Origin: Actinophytocola xinjiangensis
Lineage (GTDB): Bacteria > Actinomycetota > Actinomycetes > Mycobacteriales > Pseudonocardiaceae
NCBI RefSeq assembly: GCF_001921215.1
Contig: NZ_MSIF01000002.1
Coordinates: 186,001-250,000 of the forward strand
Direction of reading: 5' to 3'
Length of the DNA: 64,000 bases
The notes beneath the pieces were generated by a model that was given only the letters and a program-made list of their open reading frames with translations, searched no databases and was not told where the DNA came from. The translations under genes were made by a program, and so were the position numbers. Below, one piece after another: positions 40,941-49,869 of the stretch; the stretch's first letter is position 1, and each line of letters opens with the position of its first letter.

Positions 40941-42258
40941 CGCCGGTCCGGGGGTGCGCCCGGGCGTTGGTGTGCAGGTAGCGGGTGCCGGCGACCTCGT
41001 AGAGCGCGACGGTCCACTGGTCGTCGGCCGGGCCGGTGACGAAGTGCTCGTCGCTCACCGCGAGCAGGTCGTGCTCGACGCGTTCGGGGGTGCCGGTGAT
41101 CGCCGCGCGCGCCGGGTCGGTCACCAGGGCCAGGCGCAGCGCCGTGCCGGTGGACGACACCTCGTAGCGGGCGCCCGGCCGCTCGTAGACGCCGGTGTAG
41201 CGGGCCTCGTCGAGGGTGCGCGCCGGGTCCGGCGTGGGCGGCGCCGGCACGGTGCCGGCGCCGAGGATCTCGTCGAACACCGCACGGAAAAGGCTTTCCC
41301 GGGGTCCGCCGTTGGTCAGGACGGCGACCGCCATGCCCTCGTCGGGCAGCAGGCGCAGCCGGGCGTTCTGGCCGATCGTGGAGCCGTCGGTGGCGTACAC
41401 GGTGCGGCCGTGCCAGTCGCAGACGATCAGGCCCAGCCCCCACGCCGGCCCGAACAGGTACGGGTCGGGCACGGGGACCCGCGAGTGCGTCATCTCGCGC
41501 AGGGCGCCGGCCGAGACGATCCGCCGCCCGTTCGGCGCGACGCCCTCGCCCAGCAGGACGTGGGCCAGCGTGAGCACCTCGCCGACGGTCGAGGTGAGGC
41601 CGCCGCCGGGCCCGAACGCGCGCGGCAGGTGGTCGACCGGGGTGCGGACCGGGCCGTGGTCGCCGAGCAGGTGACCGACGGCCCCTCGGGTCGGATCGAC
41701 CTGGTCGGGCCGGGTGTTCGTGCTGGTCAGGCCCATCGGCGTGAACAGCCGGTCGCGCATGACCTGCTCCCACGGCTTGCCGTCGACGACCTCCAGGATC
41801 CGCGCGAGGACGGCGTGGCCCAGCGCCGCGCTGTACCCGTGGGTGCGGCCGAGCGGGAACACCTGCGGCGCGTCGGCGATGGCCGCGACCATGCGTTCCA
41901 GCACGTCGTCGCCTTCGCCGGGGTCGCCGTAGGCCTCCTCGATCCCGTCGGTGTGGTGGAGCAGGTGGCGCGGGGTGAGGCGGCGCGTGGTGTCCGGGTC
42001 GGCGACCGCGAAACCCGGCAGGAGGGCGCGCACCGGCTCGTCCAGCCCGGCCTTCCCCTCGTCGACCAGGCCGAGGAAGGCCAGCGCGGTCCATGTCTTG
42101 GTCTGTGAGCCGCACTGGAAGACGGTGTCGGTGGTGACGGGCGCGCCGGTCGCGGCGTCCCGGACGCCGACCGCGTACTCGGTGACCTCGCCGTGGCGCA
42201 GCACCCCGACCGCCGCGCCCGGCACCCCGTGGGCGGCGAGCAGTTCGGCGACGCTCAC
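40912..42258 (-). CDS. Serine hydrolase, beta-lactamase/class C-like
   Basis: A 448-residue beta-lactamase-fold protein without a signal peptide. The SxxK nucleophile motif is CGSQTKTW, and the second motif Tyr is in HGYSAAL. A C-terminal lipocalin-like extension (DEARYTGVYERPGARYEV...) is present, as in many esterase EstB-type proteins. It probably hydrolyses an ester or peptide in the cytosol; real beta-lactamase activity is unlikely without export. The GTG start overlaps the stop of a small gene upstream (GTGA), forming a two-gene leftward operon opposite a GbsR-like regulator. Confidence 0.85.
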   Translation of the reverse strand: MSVAELLAAHGVPGAAVGVLRHGEVTEYAVGVRDAATGAPVTTDTVFQCGSQTKTWTALAFLGLVDEGKAGLDEPVRALLPGFAVADPDTTRRLTPRHLLHHTDGIEEAYGDPGEGDDVLERMVAAIADAPQVFPLGRTHGYSAALGHAVLARILEVVDGKPWEQVMRDRLFTPMGLTSTNTRPDQVDPTRGAVGHLLGDHGPVRTPVDHLPRAFGPGGGLTSTVGEVLTLAHVLLGEGVAPNGRRIVSAGALREMTHSRVPVPDPYLFGPAWGLGLIVCDWHGRTVYATDGSTIGQNARLRLLPDEGMAVAVLTNGGPRESLFRAVFDEILGAGTVPAPPTPDPARTLDEARYTGVYERPGARYEVSSTGTALRLALVTDPARAAITGTPERVEHDLLAVSDEHFVTGPADDQWTVALYEVAGTRYLHTNARAHPRTGVIPGGGPES

Positions 42259-42509
42259 CGGGGGAGCCCGACCGCGTTGGCGGCGTCGGCCTCGAAGTAC
42301 TCGGTGGTGGCGTAAGCGCCGGCGTGGGTGTCGAGGAACTCCCGCACGGCGTCGACCGACTCGTGGGTGATGACGTTGACCGCGCGGGTGCCGTCGGTGC
42401 TGGCGACCGCGACCTTCCACGCGCCCCGGGGGAGCCGGGCGTGGGCCTTCCTCAGCTCGTTCCAGAACCGGTCGTTGTCCGCGACCGCCGACACCGCCAC
42501 CACGTGCAT
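42255..42509 (-). CDS. Small protein of unknown function, co-transcribed with the hydrolase
   Basis: An 84-residue protein with a ferredoxin-like alternating pattern: MHVVAVSAVADNDRFWNEL, VAVASTDGTRAVNVI and VREFLDTHAGAYATTEYFEA. It resembles small dimeric alpha-beta barrel (DABB-like) proteins, but no exact family is recognised. GGAGGGT precedes the ATG. The next gene overlaps it by 4 bases. The 150-base divergent promoter carries repeated GTTGC motifs. Confidence 0.72.
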   Translation of the reverse strand: MHVVAVSAVADNDRFWNELRKAHARLPRGAWKVAVASTDGTRAVNVITHESVDAVREFLDTHAGAYATTEYFEADAANAVGLPR

Positions 42510-42606
42510 GACACCCTCCGCTCTTTCGGTGGAGCGAAAGCTACGTTGCGTTTCACAATCTGTCAAAGCACTGCTCAGGCATCGTTGCAATGGACTTGTG
42601 CCTGAA

Positions 42607-42622
42607 GCAACGGCGCCGTTGC
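42607..42622. promoter_or_regulatory. Palindromic operator GCAACGGC-GCCGTTGC
   Basis: A perfect 16-base palindrome between the divergent hydrolase operon and the GbsR-like regulator gene. Further GTTGC half-sites lie at about 42544 and 42584. It is the likely binding site of the regulator encoded at 42661. Confidence 0.7.
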
Positions 42623-42660
42623 ACTGTATTGTCGGTGAACGCAACCAGAGGAGGTGCCCG

Positions 42661-43557
42661 TTGCCCGGAGGCCGGCTCACCCACGACGACCGCCGCCAGA
42701 TCGCCACGTGGCTCGCCGAGGGCCTCGGCTACGCCGAGATCGCCCGCCGGCTGGGCCGCCCGACCTCCACGATCAGCCGCGAGGTCGCCCGGGCCGGTGG
42801 CGGTGCCGGCTACCGCGCCGACCACGCCCAGCGCACCGCCGGCCGTCGCCCCCCGCGCCCCCCACGTCCCCCCGCGCCCGACCCGGCCGACCGTGCGTTC
42901 GTCGACCACTTCGCCGCCCTGCTCGCCGCCACCGGCCTGCCCCGCATGACCGCCCGCGTCTTCGTGGCCCTGCTCATCGCCGACGGGCTGACCTCCGCCG
43001 ACCTGGTGCGCCGCCTGCGCGTCAGCCCCGCCTCGGTGTCCAAGGCGATCGCCCAGCTGGAAGGTCTGGCACTGGCGACCCGCACCCCCGACCCCGGCGC
43101 CCGCCGCGACCGCTACCGGGTGGACGACGACGTGTGGCTCCAGGCCTGGCAGTCCGACACCGGCGCCCACGGCCGGATCGCGGCGGCGGCCCGTGAGGGC
43201 GTGGACCTGTTCGGCGCCACCACCCTCGCCGGCACGCGCCTGCACGCGATGAGCGAGTTCTTCGGCCGCCTCAGCGAGCAGATGGCCGGCACCACCCTGA
43301 CCGACCCGACGGTCCACGACGCCCTCACCGTGGTCGCCGCCCTGGTCCACACCGCCCACCCACTCCAGCCCGACGCCCTCGCCGCCGCCCTCGGCTGGAG
43401 CACCGCCCGCACCGGCTCGGCGCTCACCGCGCTGCACGAACACCCGGCGATCGCGGATCCGTTGGTGGTGCGGGTCGTCGGGTCCGGCGCGCTCGCTGTC
43501 GCGGCCCGTCCGGACCGTCTGACGTCCGCCCAGCGCGCGGCCCTCACCGGGCGGTGA
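42661..43557 (+). CDS. GbsR/MarR-like regulator with an IS30-type HTH at the N terminus
   Basis: A 298-residue regulator with two DNA-binding parts. Residues 1-55 are an HTH_38-like domain ([28 protein letters not shown]), as in IS30 transposases. Residues about 75-200 form a GbsR/MarR winged helix ([28 protein letters not shown]). A helical C-terminal part probably binds ligand or dimerises. The TTG start follows AGAGGAGG by six bases. It probably controls itself and the divergent small-protein/hydrolase operon through the 42607 palindrome. The end overlaps the opposing ATPase gene by 14 bases. Confidence 0.85.
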   Translation: MPGGRLTHDDRRQIATWLAEGLGYAEIARRLGRPTSTISREVARAGGGAGYRADHAQRTAGRRPPRPPRPPAPDPADRAFVDHFAALLAATGLPRMTARVFVALLIADGLTSADLVRRLRVSPASVSKAIAQLEGLALATRTPDPGARRDRYRVDDDVWLQAWQSDTGAHGRIAAAAREGVDLFGATTLAGTRLHAMSEFFGRLSEQMAGTTLTDPTVHDALTVVAALVHTAHPLQPDALAAALGWSTARTGSALTALHEHPAIADPLVVRVVGSGALAVAARPDRLTSAQRAALTGR

Positions 43558-45922
43558 GTCTGTTTCCCAGGCGCCAGGACAGTTCGATGAGGACGATCGC
43601 GGCGGCGGCGCAGACCAGGGCGACGCCGACCTGGCGGGTGTCGGAGGGGTCGAGCAGGAACAACGCCCGCGCGGGCGGGAGCACGAACATCAGCACCGAC
43701 GCGCCGGCCATCACCGTGATCAGGGCGATCTTCCACCACGCGTAGGGGCGGGCGACGACCGCCAGCACCCACAGCGCGGACGCGATCAGGGTGATCAGCG
43801 CGGCCGTGCTGGCCCGCACCCGCTCGGCGTCGGTACTCGCGGTCCCGGCGTAGGCGAGCAGGTAGGACACGAAACACGCCACGGCGATCACCGCCCCGGC
43901 CGGCACCGCCATCCGCATCACGCGGCGGACGAAACCGGTGCGGGCGCGTTCGTGGTTGGGGGCCAGCGAGAGCACGAACGCGGGGAGGCCGATGGTGAAC
44001 CAGCCGGTGATGGTGACATGGCGGGGCAGGAACGGATAGGGCAGCGCCTCCAGCCCGATCAGTCCGGGGATGCCGACCATGAGCGCGAGCAGTACGGAGT
44101 AGACGGTCTTGGTGAGGAACAGGTTCGCGACCCGCTCGATGTTGCCGATCACCCGCCGCCCCTCGGCGACCACGTGTGGCAGGGTGGCGAACCTGTTGTC
44201 CAGCAACACGATCTGTGCGACCGACCGGGTGGCGGGGCTCCCGGCGCCCATGGCCACCCCGATGTCGGCGTCCTTGAGGGCCAGCACGTCGTTCACGCCG
44301 TCGCCGGTCATCGCCACCGTGTGGCCGCGTTCCTGGAGCGCGCCGACCATGGCCCGCTTCTGTGCCGGGGTGACCCGTCCGAACACGGTCCCACTATCCA
44401 CAGTGGAGGCCAGGTCTTCCTGTTCGGTTGGGAGGTTCCTGGCGTCGACCGGGTTCTCGGCACCGGGCAGGCCCAGCGACCCGGCGACCGCCGCGACCGA
44501 GCGCGGGTTGTCCCCGGAGATCACCTTGACGGTGACGTCCTGCGCGGCGAAGAAGTCCAGTGTGGACGCCGCATCCGGGCGGACGGTCTGCTCCAGCACG
44601 ACCAACGCCACCGCCGTCACTGGACCCGGGGCGCCTTCACTGTCCACTCGGGAGTCAACGCGGCCGAGCAGCAGGACCCGTAGGCCGCGTGCGCCGATGG
44701 TGTCGGCGTCGGCCAGCGCCGGGTGTTCGGGCGTCAGCAGCACGTCCGGCGCCCCGAGCACCCAGTGCCCGTGTCCGCCGCCGAAGCTCACCCCGCTCCA
44801 CTTCCTGGCCGACGAGAACGGCGCCACCGCCTCGATGGTCCACTGAGGACTGTCCGGGTGGGCCACCCGAACGGCCTCCAGGCTCGCGTTCGGCCGGGGG
44901 TCGGCGGCGGCCAGCGCGGCGAGCACCGGCGCGACGTCGTCGCCGGTGAGGCGGCGGACCTCGGCCAGGCGCAGGGTGTTCTCGGTCAGCGTGCCGGTCT
45001 TGTCGGCGCACACCACGTCCACCCTGGCCAGCCCCTCGATCGCCGGCAGCTCGTTGACCAGGCACTGCCGCCGCCCGAGCCGCACGACCCCGATGGCGAA
45101 CGCGATCGAGGTGATCAGGACCAGGCCCTCGGGAACCATCGGCACGAGCGCGGCGACCATCCCGCGCAGCGCCTCGGGCAGGGCCTGGTCGCCGGAGAGC
45201 TGGTTGTAGATCGACAGCGCGCCCGCCGGGACCAACAGGTAGGTAATGACCTTGAGGATGGTGTTGATCCCGTTCCGCAGCTGCGAGTTGACCAGCGTGA
45301 ACCGCCCGGCCTCCGCCGCCAGCCGGGCCGCGTAGGCCTCCCGCCCCACCTTCGTGGCCCGGTAGACCCCGTTCCCGGCGGCGACGAAACTCCCCGACAT
45401 CACCGGATCCCCGACCTGCTTGACGACCGGATCGGACTCCCCGGTCAGCAGCGACTCGTCGACCTCCAACGCCACCGCCTCGACCAGCACCCCGTCGACG
45501 ACGACCTGGTCCCCGGCCCCCACCTCGATCACGTCATCGGCCACGATCTCGTCCGGCGCCCGCTCGGCGGCCGTACCGTCCCGCCGCACCACCGGCCGCA
45601 CCTGCCCGACGATCGACAACCGGTCCAGTGTCCGCTTCGCCCGCAACTCCTGCACCATGCCAACCACACTGTTGGCGACGATCAGCAACCCGAACATCCC
45701 GTCGAGCCAGTACCCGGTCGTCATGATGATCACGAACAGCACGCCGAAGATCGCGTTGATCCGGGTGAACACGTTCCCCCGGACGATGTCCCACACGCTG
45801 CGGCTGGCCCGCACCGGAACGTCGTTGGTCAGCCCGAGTTCCACCCGCCGCGCGACCTGCCCGGCCGTGAGCCCACGCCCCACGTCCACTGCGTCCCCAC
45901 CCGGCGCGGCCTCGGTCACCAT
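43544..45922 (-). CDS. P-type cation ATPase, CtpE-like
   Basis: A 792-residue P-type ATPase. Actuator motif LLTGESDP, phosphorylation motif [10 protein letters not shown], nucleotide-domain KWSGVSF and hinge [21 protein letters not shown] are intact. The transmembrane ion site reads MVPEGLVL rather than CPC (heavy metals) or the SERCA PEGLP. This matches mycobacterial CtpE, reported as a calcium transporter, so Ca2+ uptake is the best guess. About 10 transmembrane helices, and no N-terminal metal-binding domain. The acyltransferase gene lies 52 bases upstream on the same strand. Confidence 0.88.
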   Translation of the reverse strand: MVTEAAPGGDAVDVGRGLTAGQVARRVELGLTNDVPVRASRSVWDIVRGNVFTRINAIFGVLFVIIMTTGYWLDGMFGLLIVANSVVGMVQELRAKRTLDRLSIVGQVRPVVRRDGTAAERAPDEIVADDVIEVGAGDQVVVDGVLVEAVALEVDESLLTGESDPVVKQVGDPVMSGSFVAAGNGVYRATKVGREAYAARLAAEAGRFTLVNSQLRNGINTILKVITYLLVPAGALSIYNQLSGDQALPEALRGMVAALVPMVPEGLVLITSIAFAIGVVRLGRRQCLVNELPAIEGLARVDVVCADKTGTLTENTLRLAEVRRLTGDDVAPVLAALAAADPRPNASLEAVRVAHPDSPQWTIEAVAPFSSARKWSGVSFGGGHGHWVLGAPDVLLTPEHPALADADTIGARGLRVLLLGRVDSRVDSEGAPGPVTAVALVVLEQTVRPDAASTLDFFAAQDVTVKVISGDNPRSVAAVAGSLGLPGAENPVDARNLPTEQEDLASTVDSGTVFGRVTPAQKRAMVGALQERGHTVAMTGDGVNDVLALKDADIGVAMGAGSPATRSVAQIVLLDNRFATLPHVVAEGRRVIGNIERVANLFLTKTVYSVLLALMVGIPGLIGLEALPYPFLPRHVTITGWFTIGLPAFVLSLAPNHERARTGFVRRVMRMAVPAGAVIAVACFVSYLLAYAGTASTDAERVRASTAALITLIASALWVLAVVARPYAWWKIALITVMAGASVLMFVLPPARALFLLDPSDTRQVGVALVCAAAAIVLIELSWRLGNRLTAR

Positions 45923-45974
45923 GACAGCCGACCTTAGCCACGATCCACCGTCACTACCGGCCGGAACGCCTGGG

Positions 45975-47141
45975 TCAGAGGACCGCGCGGAATCCCGGCA
46001 GGCGCCGCAGGAGTTCGGCGGCGGCGAACGAGACCGCGACGCCGGCGACGGCCGTCACCGCGAAGGAGGCCAGTGCGCCGAGCCCGCTGCCGGCGAGGGC
46101 GAACTGGACGGCCACGACCACCGGCACGTGCACGATGTACACGGTGAAGGAGCTGGCGGCCAGGGACCGGGTGAACCGGGTGCCGCGCCGGCAGAACTCC
46201 CGGAACAGCACCAGCAGGCCGACCGACAGCCCGGTGCACGACACGCTCTCGTACAGCGACCACAGCAGCGATTCGACGGTCGCGCCCCCGCCCGCGAACA
46301 CCGGGGTGTCCGCTCCGGCGGCGAACAGCCCGGCCGTCAGGGCGGTGCCGGCGCCGAGCCAGACCCATCCGACGCGCGCCGGCAGCCGGGTCAGCCAGTC
46401 GTGGCGCGCGGCGAGGACGCCCAGGGCGAAGAACGTCGCGTACTGGACCAGTCGGGCGGGTTCGACCTGGAGGAAGTCCAGGACGGCCACCCATTCGTCC
46501 AGCGGGTACCACAGGCGGATCAGGAACGTGCCGACCGCGACCGCGCCGGTGAGGCCGACGAGCGCGAGGTGGCCGGGGACCCGCCGCGCCGGCCCGCGCG
46601 TGCCCCGGCGCAGCCGCTGGGCGAGCTGGTGGCAGACCAGGTACAGCAGGCTGTAGACGAACAGGTTCTGGATGAACCACAGGTGCGCGAACTGCAGATC
46701 CGGCCAGGACGGTCCGGTCCAGCCGGCCGGCCGCTCGCCGAACCCGAGGTAGACGTCGATGACGTAGGTCGGCAGGTCGATCGGCGGGTAGCCCCGGTAC
46801 CGCGTGTAGTACGCGTACATCAGGCCGGGGACGATCGTCACGGCCCCGACCAGCAGGGGGATGACCAGTCGCCGCAGCCGGCCGGTGAGGAAGGCCCGTG
46901 GCCCGTGCCGGTCGAGGGCGGCCGGCGCGAGGAAGGCGGAGACGAAGAAGAACAGGCTCATGAAGAACGTGCCGTTGACCGCCGAGAACGTGGCCAGCGG
47001 GCCGGCGCCGGGCTGGTCCTGGACATACCACCAGTCGTCCGGGCCGTAGGCCTGGGCCGCGTGGTGGGCCACCACGAGCACGATCAGGGCGACCCGCAGG
47101 TTGTCCACCCAGTCGAGCCGTTTCGCGGGAAGTGTGTGCAT
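45975..47141 (-). CDS. Membrane acyltransferase family 3 (OafA/YrhL-like)
   Basis: A 388-residue integral membrane acyltransferase. It opens [20 protein letters not shown], where the His in this opening is the catalytic residue of acyltransferase-3 proteins. About ten hydrophobic helices follow. It transfers acyl groups to sugars, lipids or natural products. The ATG has no clear ribosome site; the mRNA may be leaderless, as a TACCAAACT-like -10 lies close. It is preceded by an operator-like palindrome and a tetR gene on the same strand, from which a terminator separates it. Confidence 0.86.
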   Translation of the reverse strand: MHTLPAKRLDWVDNLRVALIVLVVAHHAAQAYGPDDWWYVQDQPGAGPLATFSAVNGTFFMSLFFFVSAFLAPAALDRHGPRAFLTGRLRRLVIPLLVGAVTIVPGLMYAYYTRYRGYPPIDLPTYVIDVYLGFGERPAGWTGPSWPDLQFAHLWFIQNLFVYSLLYLVCHQLAQRLRRGTRGPARRVPGHLALVGLTGAVAVGTFLIRLWYPLDEWVAVLDFLQVEPARLVQYATFFALGVLAARHDWLTRLPARVGWVWLGAGTALTAGLFAAGADTPVFAGGGATVESLLWSLYESVSCTGLSVGLLVLFREFCRRGTRFTRSLAASSFTVYIVHVPVVVAVQFALAGSGLGALASFAVTAVAGVAVSFAAAELLRRLPGFRAVL

Positions 47142-47153
47142 GTGTTGAGTTTG

Positions 47154-47169
47154 GTAAACACGTGTACAC
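47154..47169. promoter_or_regulatory. Operator-like repeat GTAAACAC-GTGTACAC before the acyltransferase
   Basis: Imperfect 8-bp inverted arms (6 of 8 match) centred on ACACGTGT, just upstream of the acyltransferase start and within 65 bases of the tetR stop. A likely target of that TetR protein. Confidence 0.45.
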
Positions 47170-47177
47170 ACGTCACT

Positions 47178-47213
47178 GGGGCTGGCCCCAGTCGTGGAGG
47201 TGGGGCCAGCCCC
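47178..47213 (-). terminator. Terminator hairpin after tetR
   Basis: GGGGCTGGCCCCA and TGGGGCCAGCCCC form a perfect 13-bp stem with a 10-base loop, four bases beyond the tetR stop. It separates the regulator transcript from the acyltransferase. Confidence 0.8.
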
Positions 47214-47216
47214 CGG

Positions 47217-47813
47217 TCACGGCTCGATCAGGCGCCGCAGCAGCCGCTGGTTGGCCGCGCTGCGCCGCGCCAGCACCTCCGGGGCGAACATCGGTTCGTC
47301 CAGGTTGGGCTGCATGACCGGTTCGAGCAGCAGTGGCCCCAACACCAGACACAGCAACTGGAACGGCAGCCACTCCTGGTCGACGTCACCCCGCCCGGCC
47401 AGCCGGTCCAGCTCGGCCCGCGCGCCGGCCAGCAGCCGCCCGAACAACCGGGCGCTGGCGTCCCCGCCCTCGGTGAGCGCGTGCCGCAGATACCCGCGCA
47501 GCACGGGATCCGCCCCGAACAGCCGCGCTGACGCCTCGCCCAGCGAACCCATCAGGTCCCCCGACCCGCTCGGCACCGCCTCCAGCGCGGCACCGACCCG
47601 CCGCAGGACGTCCTCGTCCACCGCAGCCCGCAGCCCCTCCTTGGACCCGAAGTGCCGCGTGACCAACGCCGGGGACAGATCGGCCGCCGCCGCCACGGCG
47701 CGCGTCGAGGTCGCCTCGAAACCCCGCTGCGCGAACAACTCCAGCGCGGCGCGCCGCAGCCGGGCACGCCCGGTCAGATCGCTCACCGGGGCGTTCGCCA
47801 CCTCGTCGTTCAT
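47217..47813 (-). CDS. TetR-family regulator
   Basis: A 198-residue TetR protein. The HTH is at about 28-55 (TRAVAAAADLSPALVTRHFGSKEGL), and the C-terminal domain is of the TetR_C type with a Leu-rich dimer face. It is encoded just before the membrane acyltransferase on the same strand, which it probably represses through the palindrome at 47154. The ligand is unknown. Confidence 0.87.
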   Translation of the reverse strand: MNDEVANAPVSDLTGRARLRRAALELFAQRGFEATSTRAVAAAADLSPALVTRHFGSKEGLRAAVDEDVLRRVGAALEAVPSGSGDLMGSLGEASARLFGADPVLRGYLRHALTEGGDASARLFGRLLAGARAELDRLAGRGDVDQEWLPFQLLCLVLGPLLLEPVMQPNLDEPMFAPEVLARRSAANQRLLRRLIEP

Positions 47814-47838
47814 GCCGGCAGGCTAGCCGGGGGAACGG

Positions 47839-48837
47839 TCAGTCGAACGCGCCGGAGTAGGCGTTGAGGGCCGGCTGGCCGCCGAGGTGGGCGTAGAGCA
47901 CGGTCGAGGACGGTGCGATGTCGCCCGTGCGGACGAGGTCGATCAGGCCGGCCATGGACTTGCCCTCGTACACCGGGTCGAGGATGACGCCCTCCAGCCG
48001 GCCGGTGAGCCGAATCGCGTCCACAGTGGACTGGACGGGGATGCCGTAGCGGTCGCCGGCCCAGCCTTCGAGCAGGGTGATCTGCTCCGGGTGGGGGTGG
48101 TCGATCAGGTCGGCGGTGTGGGTGGCGATGCGGGTGACCTGGTCGCGGGTGCGGTCGGGGGTTGCGGAGGCGTCGATGCCGATGACGCGCCGGGGGCGCG
48201 GGCCGGCGGCGAAACCGGCGACCATGCCGGCCTGGGTCGAGCCGGTGACCGTGCAGACGACGACGGTGTCGAAGAAGACGCCCAGTTCCTCCTCCTGCCG
48301 CTCGACCTCGCGCGCCCAGTTCGCGAAACCCAGGCCGCCGAGCCGGTGTTCGGACGCCCCCGCCGGAATCCCGTACGGCTTCCCGCCGGCCGCGCGGACC
48401 TCCTCCAGCGCCCGCTCCCACGAGTCGCGCAGGCCGATGTCGAAACCGGACGGGTCCAGGGTCACCTCGGCGCCCATGATCCGCGACAGCAGGATGTTGC
48501 CGACCTTGTCGTTGACCGCGTCCGGCCAGTCGACCCACTTCTCCTGGACCAGCTTGGCCTTCAGACCCAGCCGGGCGGCGACGGCGGCGACCTGGCGGGT
48601 GTGGTTGGACTGGTACCCGCCGATCGACACCAGCGTGTCGGCGCCCTGGGCGAGCGCGTCCGGGACGATGTACTCCAGCTTGCGGGTCTTGTTCCCGCCG
48701 AACGCCAGGCCGGAGTTGCAGTCCTCGCGCTTGGCCCAGATCGCCGGGCCGCCGAGGTGGGCGCTGAGCCGGTCGAGCCGGTGCACCGGGCTCGGTCCGA
48801 ACAGCAGTGGGTAACGCTCGAAGTCGTCGAGGGACAC
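47839..48837 (-). CDS. acdS: 1-Aminocyclopropane-1-carboxylate deaminase
   Basis: A 332-residue PLP enzyme of the tryptophan-synthase-beta fold, matching ACC deaminase (usual length about 338). It starts [19 protein letters not shown], with the PLP lysine in [12 protein letters not shown]. It then has [14 protein letters not shown], and [11 protein letters not shown] binds phosphate. The late motif [10 protein letters not shown] is also family-typical. It turns ACC, the plant ethylene precursor, into 2-oxobutyrate and ammonia; D-cysteine desulfhydrase is the main alternative. GGAG precedes the GTG. It lies 17 bases after a GntR gene. Confidence 0.87.
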   Translation of the reverse strand: MSLDDFERYPLLFGPSPVHRLDRLSAHLGGPAIWAKREDCNSGLAFGGNKTRKLEYIVPDALAQGADTLVSIGGYQSNHTRQVAAVAARLGLKAKLVQEKWVDWPDAVNDKVGNILLSRIMGAEVTLDPSGFDIGLRDSWERALEEVRAAGGKPYGIPAGASEHRLGGLGFANWAREVERQEEELGVFFDTVVVCTVTGSTQAGMVAGFAAGPRPRRVIGIDASATPDRTRDQVTRIATHTADLIDHPHPEQITLLEGWAGDRYGIPVQSTVDAIRLTGRLEGVILDPVYEGKSMAGLIDLVRTGDIAPSSTVLYAHLGGQPALNAYSGAFD

Positions 48838-48854
48838 GGGGTGGGGCTCCTGCT

Positions 48855-49496
48855 CTACTCGGGGCGCAACGTCAGCCAGTTCTCCCGGTTCGCCCTGGCG
48901 GCGGCGTCGGCGTCGCCGGCCCTGGCCAGCTCGACGATCCGCGCGTGCTGGGCGACCGAGGCCCGCCCGGTGAGCGAGCTGAACCGCGCCCGCTCCATCC
49001 GGCGCAGCAGGGGAGTGACCTCGTCGAGCACCGACACCACCCGGCGGTTGCCACACACCGCGACCAGCACCTGGTGGAACGCGTCGTCGGCGGCGATCGC
49101 CGCGTCCGGGTCGGTGGCCAGCAGCGCGCGCCGGAAACGCTCGTTCGCCTCGGTCATCGCGCTGAGGTGGTCCTCGCCGAGCAGGGGGACGGCCTCCCGC
49201 GCGGCCAGCTCGTGCATCGCCGCGGCGACGGCCTGGGCCTCGATCGCGGTGCGCACGTCCAGCGGGCTGACGGTCGTCGAGCTGCCGGGGCGCACGGTGA
49301 CCAGGCCGATCTGTTCGAGACGGGCGATCGCCTCGCGCACGGGGGTGCGGCTCACCCCGAGCCAGGCGCAGAGCTCGACGTCGACCAGGCGTTCGCCGGG
49401 GCGCAGCGTGCCGTCGACGATGGCGTGGCGCAGGGCGCGGAACGCCTGGTCACGCAGCAGCGTGCGCTGCGCCCGGCCACCGGCGGGAAGGGGCAT
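48855..49496 (-). CDS. GntR-family (FadR-type) regulator of the ACC deaminase gene
   Basis: A 213-residue GntR protein. The winged helix is about 18-80 ([30 protein letters not shown]), followed by an FCD effector domain with metal-binding His/Asp residues ([19 protein letters not shown]). An ATG nine codons upstream lies inside the operator, so the shorter start is preferred. It is first in a two-gene leftward operon with the ACC deaminase and probably autoregulates through the repeat at 49510. Proteobacterial acdS genes use Lrp-type AcdR instead, so GntR control is a different arrangement. Confidence 0.87.
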   Translation of the reverse strand: MPLPAGGRAQRTLLRDQAFRALRHAIVDGTLRPGERLVDVELCAWLGVSRTPVREAIARLEQIGLVTVRPGSSTTVSPLDVRTAIEAQAVAAAMHELAAREAVPLLGEDHLSAMTEANERFRRALLATDPDAAIAADDAFHQVLVAVCGNRRVVSVLDEVTPLLRRMERARFSSLTGRASVAQHARIVELARAGDADAAARANRENWLTLRPE

Positions 49497-49509
49497 GGGG
49501 GCACTGTAT

Positions 49510-49528
49510 GCAACATATTGCATGTTGC
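49510..49528. promoter_or_regulatory. GntR-type operator GCAACAT-ATTGC-ATGTTGC
   Basis: Perfect 7-bp arms around a 5-base centre, overlapping a second palindrome ATGCAA-CATA-TTGCAT (49509-49522). It lies 14 bases before the chosen GntR start and probably covers the promoter. Confidence 0.72.
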
Positions 49529-49869
49529 CAAGGGGGTCTGCTCCGCGTCTGGGCGGTCGATCCGTTCTTGATGAGGTGCAGGGGATGGCGTTGACGAAAT
49601 TGCTGTCGGTGGCGTCGATGACGGTCCCGCTCGCAGAGATTCCTCTGTAAAGCGCATTTTTACAGGGCTGATCGTGTGGGTGAAGAAATGCACTCGTTCG
49701 AGTGTTTCTGACTCGGGTTTCCTACCCAGGCAAGCGTTTCACGCTGCTCTGCTCCACCTGAATGGTCCTGATGATTAGCCGGCAACAGACCCTAGTGTTT
49801 TCTTCTGTTTCCACCAGGAACGGTGGCGCGAAGAAAGATCCTCCTCGATCGGAAAGGGTCCCGAAACAC
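49529..49869. other. Intergenic region between GntR and RCC1-protein genes
   Basis: About 340 bases with no supported gene. It contains the inverted repeats CTGTAAA-(7 bases)-TTTACAG (49645-49665) and CACTCG-TT-CGAGTG (49691-49704), and AT-rich stretches near 49790. The divergent promoters of the GntR operon and the RCC1-repeat gene must lie here; exact elements are not clear. Confidence 0.5.

Noticed and set aside
40912-42258. Calling the serine hydrolase a beta-lactamase resistance gene
   Set aside because: SxxK is present but there is no signal peptide, and a lipocalin-like tail points to an EstB-type hydrolase.
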